Shown here piece by piece: positions 39,033-51,900 of a DNA stretch of 64,000 nt. Source of the DNA: Hormiphora californensis (taxonomy: Eukaryota; Ctenophora; Tentaculata; Cydippida; Pleurobrachiidae); assembly GCA_020137815.1 (NCBI GenBank), contig CM035352.1, positions 3,045,131-3,109,130 of the forward strand. The letters are read 5' to 3'. Below the pieces are notes generated by a model. The model saw nothing but the letters and a program-made list of their open reading frames with translations, had not been told where the DNA came from and ran no database searches. Numbering within the stretch: the stretch's first letter is position 1; each line of letters opens with the position of its first letter. Made by a program: the position numbers and the translations under genes.

Positions 39033-39780
39033 ATATATATATTCGTGTAACTTAACAACATCTTAAAAACACTTATAACATCTTTATAAACACTGTCGGA
39101 CATGTCCCGACCTCTTTATTGGTTAGGCATTGTCCGACTAAAAGATCAACATGTTTAAAGAGCTGTGTGCCATCCTATTTATTATTCTTATCTTATGAAG
39201 AAAATCATCCCCAGCCGTGTGACGATTCTAGTGCACTCCTTTCTATATATCTTGTCAGTATTGTCTGTCCAGTATTCCATCTCCATAGCAACCCTTGGTT
39301 TACTGAACAGAGATAGAGACAGATTAGTTTGTGTGTGTTAGTTTTGTAGCCGGCTACCATCTGGGATGAATTATGTGTTAAAAACATCTGAAAACGTGCT
39401 CCACCTCGGATACTCTGTTCCTACTCATTTTGAGTGAGACAGCTTTTGACGGATTCCTTTTTCTCGCTGAGAGAGCCTGTCAGAGGAAGTTGTGTCGCCC
39501 AAATTGAGGAAGTGTGTAAGAGAGCTCTCTTTTATTTAATCCCTTTTTCGGGATAAAAAGAGACTGGGTTGGAGCAAAAGAGAGAGTGAATTTTGTCAAA
39601 TATCTTGCCAGGCGTTCCCCCTCGGCTCTCCAGCTCTGGGTGCCGTCCGGCAAGATGTAGTGAATGTTTTACCACCATGTTTTTTCATGTTAAGTGTGAA
39701 CTTGTTACAATTGACATCATTTCATCTGAAAGTTAGAAAAAAAGAAGATAAGTTGTCGTTGATTTGTTGAAATAAAAAGG
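39033..39780 (+). other. 3' UTR of the Y-box gene with polyadenylation signal
   Basis: AATAAA at 39771-39776 is the likely polyadenylation signal, giving a 3' UTR of about 750 bp. No other feature seen. Confidence 0.55.
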
Positions 39781-39879
39781 AGGTGCAGCAACGAGAAATA
39801 CCCCGAGCTATGCAAGTACGGCATATCTCAAAACATGGAGGCCTCTGCGTTCTTGCATATCCTAGTCCTTGTTCCCCAA

Positions 39880-40430
39880 GGCCATATGACTGGTCAGACA
39901 GTTACTGTCTACAGTAGACAGGTGATGTTCTGTCTGGCGGCGTGCCGATCTAAAGCTGCCTGGCGCCGCCGACTCACGACAATGCGCTCGTATCAGATTG
40001 GGTCGGCGCCGCCAGACAGATCAAAAGCTGTCTGGCGCCGCGATTGGTAACATAGACACCTGGCGCGACCCCCGCACACCAGGTGTCTATGTTACCAAGC
40101 GCCGCGACCCCATCTGAGCACACTGTCGCACGTTCAGATTTGAGAATCAAATGGGTTATGACTATGTGTGACTTCAAATACTAGCTGTCTGGTCAATGCT
40201 CTGACCACAGTTCTCGCGCGAAATGAGAATAGGGTCAGGCCAATGCTCTGACAGGTCTGGCGGCGCCAGATCCAATTTGATACTCAAATCGCTCAGATGG
40301 GGTCAACAGATAGGTACCGGATTGGCGCCATTGCCGCCTGTCTGCTTCACGAGCTCGATCTCGCACGCACTAGGTGTCAATGTCAGTGTCACCAAGGTAC
40401 CGGAGAGGGCACTGGGCAGTCTAACTCTAT
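39880..40430. repeat. Cluster of GC-rich GGCGCC repeats and hairpin
   Basis: Repeated CTGTCTGGCGCCGCC / GGCGGCGCCAGACAG words in both orientations, repeats of CTCAGATGGGGTC, and a near-perfect hairpin at 40048-40099 (TTGGTAACATAGACACCTGG and complement). Same family as 35736-35833. Probably several nested small elements. Confidence 0.65.
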
Positions 40431-40573
40431 AGTGAAACAAGCTTGTTGATCTGCTTCTTTTAGTTCGAACTTTTAGTACGAAAAGATATTTTCTACCTAC
40501 TTCTAGACACGAGATCTTGAACGACCCGATACAAAAACTCATTCAACCTGATTGATGGTTGAATTGTGCCAAA

Positions 40574-41140
40574 GGGGGGGTAATCATGGTGACAAATGGT
40601 GACAAATGGTGACATATGGTGATGGTGACATGACCAAAATTTTGAGATGAGTCACCATTTGTCACCATTCTCTCTGGAGCTTCCTACAGGCATAATATGA
40701 TGTCATGGGACATAATATGATGTTATGGGACACTGGGGGACAATTCTACAAAGTTTCAAGTCGATTGGATGTAATTAAGGGGTCACAGGTGGTTAATTGC
40801 GCTTTTATGTGTTGTGCGAGGGAGGTACACCCTCAACGTGACTTTCGGGAAGTTTTAGCGGTCCAAAACACTACTAGCCGATCCGGAATGGCCATGTTAA
40901 CAACTTATGAACAAATATATCGGTCTAAAGAAATTAAAAATTTTTATCAAATTTCTTTAAAAATTTTAAAGAAATTCTGCCGAAATCCGCATATTTCGTC
41001 AAAAAATGGAGACAAATGGAGACAAATGGTGACAAATGGAGATAAATGGTGACAAATGGTGATGGTGACATACCCTAAATGGTCAGATGAGTCACCATTT
41101 GTCACCATTTGTCACCATTTGTCACCATGATAACCCCCCC
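40574..41140. mobile_element. G-tract-ended MITE with 8-bp duplication
   Basis: Ends GGGGGGGTAATCATGGTGAC and CACCATGATAACCCCCCC, flanked by the exact 8-bp duplication GTGCCAAA (40566-40573, 41141-41148). Subterminal GGTGACAAAT units are repeated several times on both sides. No coding capacity. Eight-bp duplications are typical of hAT elements. Confidence 0.9.
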
Positions 41141-41148
41141 GTGCCAAA

Positions 41149-41564
41149 TACCCCTTTTTTCATGTCATGAAACAGTTACAAAGTGAAAAACGCAAATTAT
41201 GTATTCAGAACGGTTAAAAATGTGTGGTAAATAAATAAACAATCACAAACGATCCTCACGTGATTTATCCTCACCTGCAATTCAACATAAAATACCCCTT
41301 CTCTGATCGCAGGCCGATCGACTCTTCAGATATGTGGTGTGGGTCTAGTTTTAAGTAGAACCCTTCCAAAATTATAAACCCAGAGATAACCCGTATCTGA
41401 CAATATCGAGGGATGAGGCATAAGTTCAAATCATACGAAAGTCTTTTATCTCGATTCTCGATCTCTCAGCAGTCAGCCTACACAGGCTTGTTGAACTCAA
41501 CAAACACAGGCAGTAGTCAGTGCGTGAATGATTATACTCCATAAAACACTACTCTATCTCTCTC
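41149..41564. other. Spacer downstream of BUD13
   Basis: Probably contains the 3' UTR of BUD13 (minus). No gene or repeat recognised. Confidence 0.4.
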
Positions 41565-43632
41565 TCACATATCGTATGCAGTACTGTATTTGTATTGTTC
41601 AGTCTTCAAGGCTACTTTCTCGGCTTGTTTCATAAATAACAACTTCTCGTATCCATTCGATCGGTCCACACCGTCCCATTTGGGCCCAGGGAGGATCCCA
41701 TATCTGTTAGGTGGCGCTGGGCCCTTGTACTCTTCTTGTTCTGGGAGAGAGAGAGAGAGAGATGAGGGATTAAAAACGAGATATTGTCAGGGGTGTAAAC
41801 AAATCAGAATCTAGCTCCAACTATGATGTGCCCTAAAAACGCAATATTAGGACATTGTATATCTTACCACTTTCACTGCTACTACTGCTGCTTTCACTTT
41901 CACTTCCGGAGTATTTCTTCTTTTTCTTGCTCTTTTTCTTCTTCTTTTTAGACTTCTTTGACTTCTCTGAGAGCGGGAGAAAAAAGATTAAAATAATTGT
42001 TCTGTACTCATATGCTCAATGACCCTCAACATATCATTATCAACATCTCATGCAATCTAAAACAGATCTAAACTTCCCAGCTTACTTTTCTTTTTCTTTT
42101 CTGAAAATTTGGCCATCGGGTCATCCTCGCCACGGGATTTAGATTTCAGCAGACTATTGTAATCCTCATCATCGGCATATCGTGCCACAGGTTTTGTCAT
42201 TTCATAAGAGTTATCAGCTCGTTTGGCCATAGCCTCTTTATGCTGCACTAGACCCTTGCTGTAAAGTACAAACTTTTCCAACTTCTTCCTTTCTTCTTCA
42301 TTCTCAGCACTCTCCTTGGCTTGCTCCAACATTTGATCAATCTTGTTTCCCTGGGCATCTCGCCTTACTGGGGCTTCCGGTACCTGAGGAGTTATTGAGA
42401 AGGTTAGAATTTTATCACACATCAGACGATTTGTACAGCTGAAAAGAAGGACCTAACTACTGGTCAATATTGGCACCTTGAAGTCGCCCTCCTTTTCTCG
42501 GCGTTTTTTCTCCGCGAACTCCTTCATCTTTGCCAGCTTCTCCAGCAGTTCATTTGCAGTTTGGAGGCCTCCCTTTCGCTCTGGAGAAGGATCACTATCC
42601 GACCCAGAGGAATCCTTCCTTCTTCGTTTCTTCTTCTTTTTCGCTTTTTTGGAAGACGATGCTGATGCCTCTCGGGGCTCCTCTGTAAATGTTCTTTTTC
42701 TTGGAGGAGAGGCATCTAAAATGGAGTGAATGTTACAAACAGTAAATGTTTGAATAGCAATTTCAATAGATGAATTATATGGGGAAATCCAAAATTTATA
42801 AAAGACTTCCTCCGCGGTACCTGAGTCTGGATTATCCGAGTATAGTTTCTCCTGCCGAACAGGCGATGCATCTGAATCAGAGTCGTGTCGACCTTTGTTC
42901 GAGGCGGATGCTCTGAAAGATTGATCCCTGTGAGACAAACAAAAGTCAAAATAATATTCACATCCTTATTAGCTCGAGAGGATGTGAAACTCAGTAATCC
43001 AGTTCTGTCAGAGCATTGGTAGAGCACGAGAGAACAGCGGTCAGAGCATTGACCTGACAGAAGTGTTTCTTACCCATTTCCATCCTGTACCTCCTGAAAT
43101 CCACCGCCTGTAGTCTCCATCGTCCTCCATTTGCTGTTCTCTGCTTTGGGCGCCACCATCTGATTGGGAGAAGAGGTATGGGAATATTGTCCAGGAAATA
43201 ATGATGGCATCTACGATGTTCTCTCTTTTCTCTAACAACTATTAATAGGTAGTTCTGTCTAGTTCTCTAGCTGTAGCGGACGATCTTAACAACAGAATTA
43301 CATGGATCAGAAATACAATGTGTTAAATCTCCGCACACTTCCTGCTGCAATTATCGAAATGTTCAATTTTTATCAGACACGCTCTATAAATCCTACATAT
43401 TGTTTTGTTCATGTCAGACTTTCCAACCCCCCCCCCCGCACTCCAAATGCCTAGCAATTACCTGAGGAGCCTCCTCGCCCCATTCTGCATCCTCTGTAGG
43501 TCCAGTTGGGATACTATCCATAGACACCTCATTATCTACAATCTGAAAGTTCCCCCGTCTGGCATTCCGAGCTTTCTTCCTTGCTTGGGTTGTACTGGAC
43601 ATATACTTCCTGAAAATCTCCTCCTGGGACAT
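41565..43632 (-). CDS. BUD13: BUD13 homologue, RES-complex splicing factor
   Basis: Seven coding exons on minus: 43462-43632, 43074-43159, 42821-42927, 42477-42715, 42086-42383, 41868-41966, 41565-41740, joining to 391 residues. BUD13 with SNIP1 and RBMX2 forms the RES complex, which stabilises the activated spliceosome and aids pre-mRNA retention. Family marks are the N-terminal helix [12 protein letters not shown] with [10 protein letters not shown], an [10 protein letters not shown] repeat-like region (shorter than in mammals), then [36 protein letters not shown], a Lys/Ser-rich linker and the diagnostic C terminus [20 protein letters not shown] with a last exon ending KYSTAYDM. Phases 0, 2, 1, 0, 1, 1 agree throughout. 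Confidence 0.94.
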
Positions 43633-43637
43633 CGCCA

Positions 43638-44509
43638 CTGAAAGCAGGAGGGGAGTGTTAGGAGATTGTGGTAGAACAGGGGATTGTTAGGGAAAGCCAG
43701 TAGCCACTGGAAGCAGGGGGAGTGTTAGGAGATCGCTGGTAGAATAGGGGAAATATCATGTAGATGATGTGATGGGTGTTGTGTCAGCACTCAGCAGTCA
43801 GAACAGGGCGGGGAAGGGAGGGGGATCGGGGGGAGCAAGAAAGGGAATGGGATGAAATAAATGAGTGAGGGTATGCTAAGAAGTCGAGGGGAAATGTTTT
43901 GAAAGTGACTTGAACATACCGGACAAAAGAGCCACAACCTCTCATACTATAACTCATTTCATACCATCAACCATATTGATCATACCATATATGGTCATAA
44001 ACCATAACCATATTTGGACATTCTACATTTTGTTAGTGGATCGTCATATCTCCGAAACATTGTACCATATCTCATATTGTGCAGCCATTGTGTCATGTTA
44101 CTTACTCTCGGCCGGATTCCTTGTCGGCCTTTGCTAGGGACTGCTGTTCTTGGATTAAATGTCTTGCTAAAATGGTAGACGGTTGGGTAGTTAGTTTAGG
44201 GTCAGGGTAGGAAAATAAAAGTTGGTTAATTGGTTTGATTACTTGCAGGGCGGGTTAAGAATCAAATCTGTCAAATTAAAACCAGAATAGTGCTGTGCAG
44301 CAAATGCTGACAGGATCTACTTTCTAAAAAGTAAACACTGCGCGCGATGCGCAAAATGCAATTTAGGGGTAAAACATCAACTTCACAAAACAAGCACAAA
44401 GCGGAGGAAAATTTTATTATTTGTACACAACCCGAAAAAAAACATAACAAATCAACAAAAAAAGTATGCAACGAAAACTTTAAAGGTTAACAACGAAACA
44501 CGTAAAACT
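43638..44509 (-). promoter_or_regulatory. BUD13 5' region with a probable non-coding first exon
   Basis: A candidate exon at 44106-44166 (acceptor TTTTAG, donor GTAAGT) would join to the acceptor at 43638-43640 just five bases before the BUD13 ATG. Its in-frame TAA means it is 5' UTR only, and its own acceptor would need a further upstream exon. The rest is spacer behind GNPAT. Confidence 0.35.
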
Positions 44510-45619
44510 CTACAATTTAGCGGGAAGGGGGTTTAGTATAAGGGCGACTTCTCCAATAAGATCAGAAATACCTGCCGGATCTAAACAATACATGTTTGTC
44601 TTGTCCTTTGATATGTACAGTAATCCCATTCTGGATAGGCCAATAAGGGAGTTCTCGATTACCGACAAGTTAACTCCCTCTGTCGCTGACTGGAGAACAG
44701 AGAGATATGTCTGGACACGCCTACAAAACTCCCCAACCCCCTGACCATGTCCTTCCGTCCTCGGTAGATAGGAGAGTACAAACTGCCAGCTGGTCAGGTA
44801 TGTCTGGAGGAAGGGACGGATAAGGGAGCACAGCAGCGCTCTCTCGGGTCCGGGAGGGAATTTGAAGGTTCCACAGGATGTGATCAGATAGGGAGAGAGA
44901 GTGGAAAGAGAGTGGTCCACATCGGCCTCTTCTTGACCAGGCATAAAGATAAACTCTGCAGAGAGAACTTGACGGAGTTTCAAGAACTGGCCCCGTAGAC
45001 AGGTGGGCACTTTAGGGTGCTGGAGAAGGATGGCTATCATGGTTAGGGTTATAACAGAGTGCATCAGTTCGTTACGTCGCCTTGCCAAACTAAGGAAAAG
45101 GGAGAGTATCAAATAGAGTTGTGTTGATTCGAGATTCTGAGCAATCTGAGTTGTAAGTATAATATTGACCGCTTTTAGCATCAACGTGAAAACTGAATAT
45201 ACACAGTAGGGCACACACCAGGAACCGACCGAATCAGGAAAGACTGGTCCCTGATTGGCTGATAACCAGTCACGTGACCTAAATAACGAGTTCTGATTGG
45301 TTGTTTACTTGTTCGGTTCCTGGCACACACCACTACATACCTGATAAAGCTGTAACACAACTTGAAGCTTCGTGTCAAATGTTCACACCCCGTTGGACTC
45401 TTATCCACTACGATATCTTCACCAACTCTGGAAACAACAGGAGCTAGCATGGCGATGGAGTGGTCTAGCCAGGTAGTTTCAGATTGCATGGTTGGGGCAC
45501 CCAAAGAGGAGAGGAATCCACCCGCCCACTCTACCTCTGTACGGATCTGTGAAGGGGGGGGGGGGTGTAATTTTCTACTGTTCATACTGTAATGGTATTG
45601 GGGTGAACAATGTTAGAGA

Positions 45620-45694
<75 letters not shown>

Positions 45695-45907
45695 AGCTTA
45701 CGCGAGATAGAGCGATAGCATATGACGAGATGCGCAGCACATATCTCTATTCCGTCTCTCTCTATCTCTCTTCTCTCTCTGCTCCGTCTCTCTAGTCTCT
45801 CTCTCTGTCCTCATCCGTCTCTCTCTTCTTCTCCGTCTCTCTCGCTCTCGTCTCTCTCTCTCGTCTCTACTTCGCTCTCTCTAGTCGCTGCTCTTCTCTC
45901 TCTCTCC

Positions 45908-45940
<33 letters not shown>

Positions 45941-48900
45941 TCTCTCTCCACTCCTCGTCTCGTACTCTCTCTCTTCTCTCGTCTCTCTCTCCCTCTCTCT
46001 CTCTCTCTCCCTCTCTCTCCTCGCGTCTCTCTTCTCTCCTCTCGCTCTCAAAACTGCTCCTTGGCTGATAGACCAGTTCATTGTGTCCTAAACACTCTGT
46101 TTCTGTTGTTCTCTCTTCCTCTTTTCCCTCCCCACCTTCATCGCCACATTTCCCCCAGAAACCCGCGGATTATCAGGACAACCTCCCGCCAAATTTTCCC
46201 CCCAGTGGCTGAAAGGCCCAAACCCCTAAAAACAAGTTGGTGTTTAAATGTACCAGGATCCTGGTCTTCCTGAATTGGATCCACATGACCCAAAACAGTA
46301 AGGGTTTTTTAAATTTGGAAAAAGATGGCAGGAAAAGGAAGCGAAAAGAGCTGGAGAAAAAACTGGCCTTTCCCCGGCCTCCTACTCGACGCTTGAGGGG
46401 GGCCCTGTCGTATTACATTCTGACATTTCAAACCCTTCTATCTACCGCTCTTTCCTTTGTCTTTGGGGGTATTACAGTTCTAAATTACTCTCTTTTCTTC
46501 CGCAAAAAGCCCCAGGCCCCCCCCCTTTTCAGTCCCCCCTTTTGCTAACGCTCCTCGTCCAAATTTCCATCTTGGGTCTCTTCTTCTCTTCTCTCTCCCC
46601 TTCTCTCCCTCTCCCCCGTCTCTCTCTCTGCGGCTCTCCTTCTTTTTACCCTTTCTCTCTCTTTCTCTATCTCTCCTCCTCTCCCCCTCGTTCCTCTCCT
46701 ACTTGTTTCCTCTCGTTTTTTCCCTTCTCTTCTCTTCCCTTCTCTTCCCCGAGTTCCCACGAGACCGGGTCCCTCGTCGTTCTTCCCACTTGCTTCCCTT
46801 CCCCAAATAACAATTGTGATACCTACCAACAGTAAATAGGTCCCTGATTGGCTGATAACCAGTCACGTGACCTAAATAACGAGGTATGATTGGTTGTTTA
46901 CTTGTTTCGGTCGGTTCTTGATACCTGTTCAACTGCAATACTCCACACGCCCCGCTGCAGATAACTCAACAACACACTAGCTAACACAGAACAGGTAAAG
47001 GTAACGGCACCCTTTTGTTGCTCGGTTAACACACGATATGCTAACTCGTTAACAAAGCTCCTCTCGTGGGGCTGTACTGATGGGATAACAGCCCTGGGAA
47101 ATAGCGCCCTGACCTAAGAGGGGAATGAAATATAATTACTTTTTCTTGATAAAATACCAAGTCTCGCTATACTAGTCCATATTATTACAACAGAACTAAA
47201 CCATTACATTGCTTACCTTTCGGTCAACTTTCCGTTCTTGAGCCATCTTGTGTACACTCAAACAGCACCCAACCTTCACATAAATAGTCCCATAATTATT
47301 ATTTAGAATTGTATGAGCCTTGATGAGTCCCCGTGTGCTCTCCTTAGGTTTTGGGATACCCATCAGTTCCCTGACATGCAGGGTCTCCTCCACGGTTCTC
47401 TCATAGCTCAGTGATACAGGACATATCGTGACGTCACTAACACGGGCATCAAAATACGGTTCAAGAGCTATGGTGAGCATACCAAACTTGGGTTGTAGGC
47501 TCTTTCCTGTGTTGTTGAAAAGATGTCATTTGTCAGTAAATTAGTTTGGTTTCTCGTATACTATCAATCAATTACACCCACCATGTCATGACCACTATCC
47601 GAAGACGGGCATCAATATTACTCTCTGCCGTCTAGTTTCTCTCTCTCTCTCACCTGTTCGGGAGCGAGTTCCTTCAATGAAAAACTCGACCGGAGCGTCC
47701 CCATTGATGACGTGTGTTTGTGTATACTCTGTAAATAGTGCCCAGTATAGTTTATCCTTGCCGAATGAACGTCGAATAAAGTAGGCTCCACATCTCCGTA
47801 AGACCTCCCCCACACCTTTCATAAACATGAAATCCTGAAATGAAGGGGATATTTACATGGGGTGGCCGTTGATTCAGTAAGTAAAATTCAACAGTTAGTT
47901 CTAAAAGCTAGGGGGTTGCAAAATAAGATCATTTATTTAGTTAATTATAGTCATTACAGTCTTTACGTGTCTCATGCATCTCAATGGGGGGGGGGGGTTC
48001 CAACCTATTTGTTGTACGTTTGTACGGAAAAAAACACGGGTTTCCTCAAACAAAAAAATACAAAAAAATACAAAAAAATACAAAAAAATACAAAAAAATA
48101 CAAAAAAATAAAACGGGGTATAAACGATTAAACAAAGTTTTTCTGATCGTTGAAACTTTAGTTTATGATCATAATTGTGTCATAAATTCCTAAAGGAAAA
48201 CCCAAGCAACAATAGCCCTCACTTGGGTTTTGTGAAATTTCCCACGATCATTGCTCCACCCCCTGATGAGATAGAGACTTGAAATTTTGTAGTGAGGTAG
48301 AACTCGACATGATCTATCCAACTACAAAATTTCAAGTCTCTATCTCATCAGGGGGTGGAGCAATGACCGTGGGAAATTTCACAAAACCCAAGTGAGGGCT
48401 ATTGTTGCTTGGGTTTTCCTTTATTAAACTGTGGTTTCATACAAAATTAGCAACTTTTTCTTATAATTGGAAGATAAAAACATGTTTTAATCATGTTTTA
48501 GTTGTTCTTTATCAAAACACAAGGAAATATTCTATTCAAAATTTTCGAAATCTGAATCAATGATGTTTACTTTTTCGAATTAAGAATTTCGAATGAAAGA
48601 TAATAATTACACGACAAACGATCCTAGGTGGTACATTAGGACAAAAGGAACCCGTCCATGAACTTTTACTAGGCACCCACCTCCATAATTTGTTGTGCTT
48701 TTTTTTGTACTGTTTGTACGAAAAATTGGAATTTCTAAGAGAGAAAATCTTTCCAAATCGAACTTTCTATCCAAGAAAGTATTATCGAATCGCAATTTCT
48801 AAGCGAGAGAAATTTTCCCGAATCGCAATTTCTTACCGAGAAATTTTTTCGAATCGTATTTTCTAAGCGAGAAATTTCCCCAAATCGCAATTTCTTTACG

Positions 48901-51900
48901 AGAAAATTTTCTTGAATCGTATTTTCTAAGCGAGAAATTTCCCCGAATCGCAATTTCTCGAAACGTATTTTCTAAGCGAGAAATTTCCTCGAATCGAAAT
49001 TTGTTACCGAGAAAATTTTTCTCGAATCGTATTTTCTAACGAGAAATTTCCCCGAATCGCAATTTCTTACCGAGAAAATTTTTCTCGAAACGTATTTTCT
49101 AAGCGAAAAATTTCCCCGAATCGCCATTTCTTACCGAGAAAATTTTCTTGAATCGTATTTTCTAAGCGAGAAATTTCTCCGAATCGCAATTTCTTACCGA
49201 GAAAATTTTCTCGAATCGTATTTTCTAAGCGAGAAATTTCCTCGCATCGCAATTTCTTACCGAGAAAATTTTTCTCGAATCGTATTTTCTAAGCGAGAAA
49301 TTTCCCCGAATCGCAATTTCTTACCGAGAAAATTTTTCTCGAATCGTATTTTCTAAGCGGGAAATTTCCCCGAATCGCAATTTCTTACCGAGAAAATTTT
49401 TCTCGAATCGTATTTTCTAAGCGAGAAATTTCCCCGAATCGCAATTTCTTACCGAGAAAATTTTTCTCGAATCGTATTTTCTAAGCGAGAAATTTCCCCG
49501 AATCGCAATTTCTTACCGAGAAAATTTTCTTGAATCGAATTTTCTAAGCGAGAAATTTCCCCGAATCGCAATTTCTTACCGATAAAATTTTCTCGAATCG
49601 TATTTTCTAAGCGAGATATTTCCCCGAATCCCAATTTTTACCGAGAAAATTATCCCGAATCGAAATTAGTACCGAGAAAGTGATCTCCAACTGAGAAAAT
49701 TTTCTCGTAATCGTAACGGTAATCTGAATCAATGATTTCGTTTTTTTAGAATTTCAAAAACGTGTACTTTTACACACTTTTTTAGTATGTATGTAATTTT
49801 AGCAGGAAAATGGACGACAATGGAACTAAAAACGTTCATATTATATAATATGTAGTCGGGACGAATCTCTCACAAAAAGAAGTGGTTGACTCACTATTTG
49901 GTGAAAAGCAAATTCCGGTTGTAACCCACCTATTTTGACCCGCTGAACACGATCCCGTCCATAGGTAAGCTCGCAAAAGTGAAGAAAATGCCCAAATCGG
50001 CCACGCCCTTTTACCTGTATTTTCAGCATGTAGCCAAAAACATAAATCCTCTTAGAATAGGAGTAGAGACAAATCTGAGGGCACTAAAGTGATCAGCGCC
50101 CTCGCATTAGTGGGGGTAGGTGCTGGAATTAAGTCTCTATCTCATCTGGTTAATTAGATAATTGGATAATTAGGTTTGTGCATAACCGTTTTTTGGCTAT
50201 ATGGCTATAGCCACTTAGGAATGGTTTAGAGACTTTTCACTGGCGCCATTTTGTAGGCAATAGCCAAGTTATGGGGGGTCGACGTCGGACTTTTAAGCTC
50301 TATCTCCAACCGTTTAGCCGTTATTGGGCTTAATCGATGCTCAAAATGAGCGAAAAACGGTAAAAAACTAAAAAGCCCGATTTTGAGCATCGTTTAAGCC
50401 AAATAACGGCTAAACAGTTGGAGATAGAGCTTAAAAGTCCGACGTCGACCCCCCATAACTTGGCTATTGCCTACAAAATGGCGCCAGTGAAAAGTCTCTA
50501 AACCATTCCTAAGTGGCTATAGCCATATAGCCAAAAAACGGTTATTCGCAAACCTAATTATCCAATTATCTAATTAACCAGATGAGATAAAGACTTAATT
50601 CCAGCACCTACCCCCACTAATGCGAGGGCGCTGATCACTTTAGTGCCCTCAGATTTGTCTCTACTCCTATTCTAAGAGGATTTATGTTTTTGGCTACAGG
50701 CTGAAAATACAGGTAAAAGGGCGTGGCCGATTTGGGCATGTTATTCACTTTTGCGAGCTTACCTATGGACGGGATCGTGTTCAGCGGGTCAAAATAGGTG
50801 GGTTACAACCGGAATTTGCTTTTCACCAAATAGTGAGTCAAAAAATTAAGATTCGCCCCGACTAATGATAGATGGTACATGAACATAAACGGAACCCAGC
50901 TATGTATTATTTATACTTTTATCAGGCACCCACATCCTTCATTATTTTTTTGTATTTTTTTGTATTGTTTGTATGGAAAAAAACAGGAATTTCGGATACT
51001 TTTATGTATGGTCCGTACAAAACCGTACAAAACCGTACAAAAAAATAGGTTGGAACCCCCCCCATCTCAATTGTTATAAATGGTAATGAGCACATGAGCA
51101 AACTTTCTCTCTGTATCTCTCTACCTTCTCAATAAATTCACGGAATATCTAAACTACCATTATCATATCTCTCTCCTTCTACCCTCTCAATAACTGCCTA
51201 GATTGTCCTCTCTCTATCTCTCTTAATAAATCCCCTCTCTACCCTCTCACTATAACACACATTACCTGTCCAGCGGCAATTACAGGTGTCTTTATATCGT
51301 AGCTGTAGAGGACCCAGGTCACGAGCATAAAGTCAAGATAAGACCGGTGATTGGGCATAATAAGCAGGGGAGATTGTTTAGATAATCGAGAGAGAGATGC
51401 CATCTGTTCTTTGTCAATCACAACTCGTGTTAATATCTGCTTAAACACCTGTGGGGTTCAACAACTGCTGGTCATTAGTAGTAGAATTCTAGAGAGAGCT
51501 AATAGAGCTGAGTTATGTATTGAGTACAGACATCACACTGCCTTAGTTCTAAATTATGCTCAATAATTGATGTTGGTATGCAAATTTCACAGTTACCTTT
51601 CTCATTAGCCCACCAATACACCGAAGGACCCCCTCACTGAATTCGTGTCCCATTTCTTCGAGTATTGCCATGGCTTCGCAGTTCAACTGATCCGTTGATT
51701 TCCCTGTTTCCTTGCATAACATGGAGATAACACGACACACCCTATTAGACTGCAGAACTTCCTCCTTTATTTGCATCGGGGCCCTGGGTGGTAACTGATG
51801 TTAGGCGGGGGAGGTGAGGAAATAAGGCGAGTGGTAGGAAGTGGGGACTGGGGAGGGGGCCCTGGGTGGTAACTGATGTTAGGCGGGGGAGGTGAGGAAA

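Larger units (their letters stand above)
47986..51063. mobile_element. 3.08-kb G-tract-ended element in GNPAT intron 3
   Basis: Ends GGGGGGGTTCCAACCTATTT and its complement, with an exact 8-bp duplication ATCTCAAT (47978-47985, 51064-51071). Subterminal TACAAAAAAATACAAAAAAA repeats lie on the left and TTTTTTTGTATTTTTTTGTA on the right. Inside are a 64-bp tandem array and two further inverted-repeat insertions. No transposase frame. Confidence 0.9.

Noticed and set aside
45722-46273. 183-codon Ser/Leu frame in GNPAT intron 6
   Set aside because: Low-complexity CT sequence; open by composition only.
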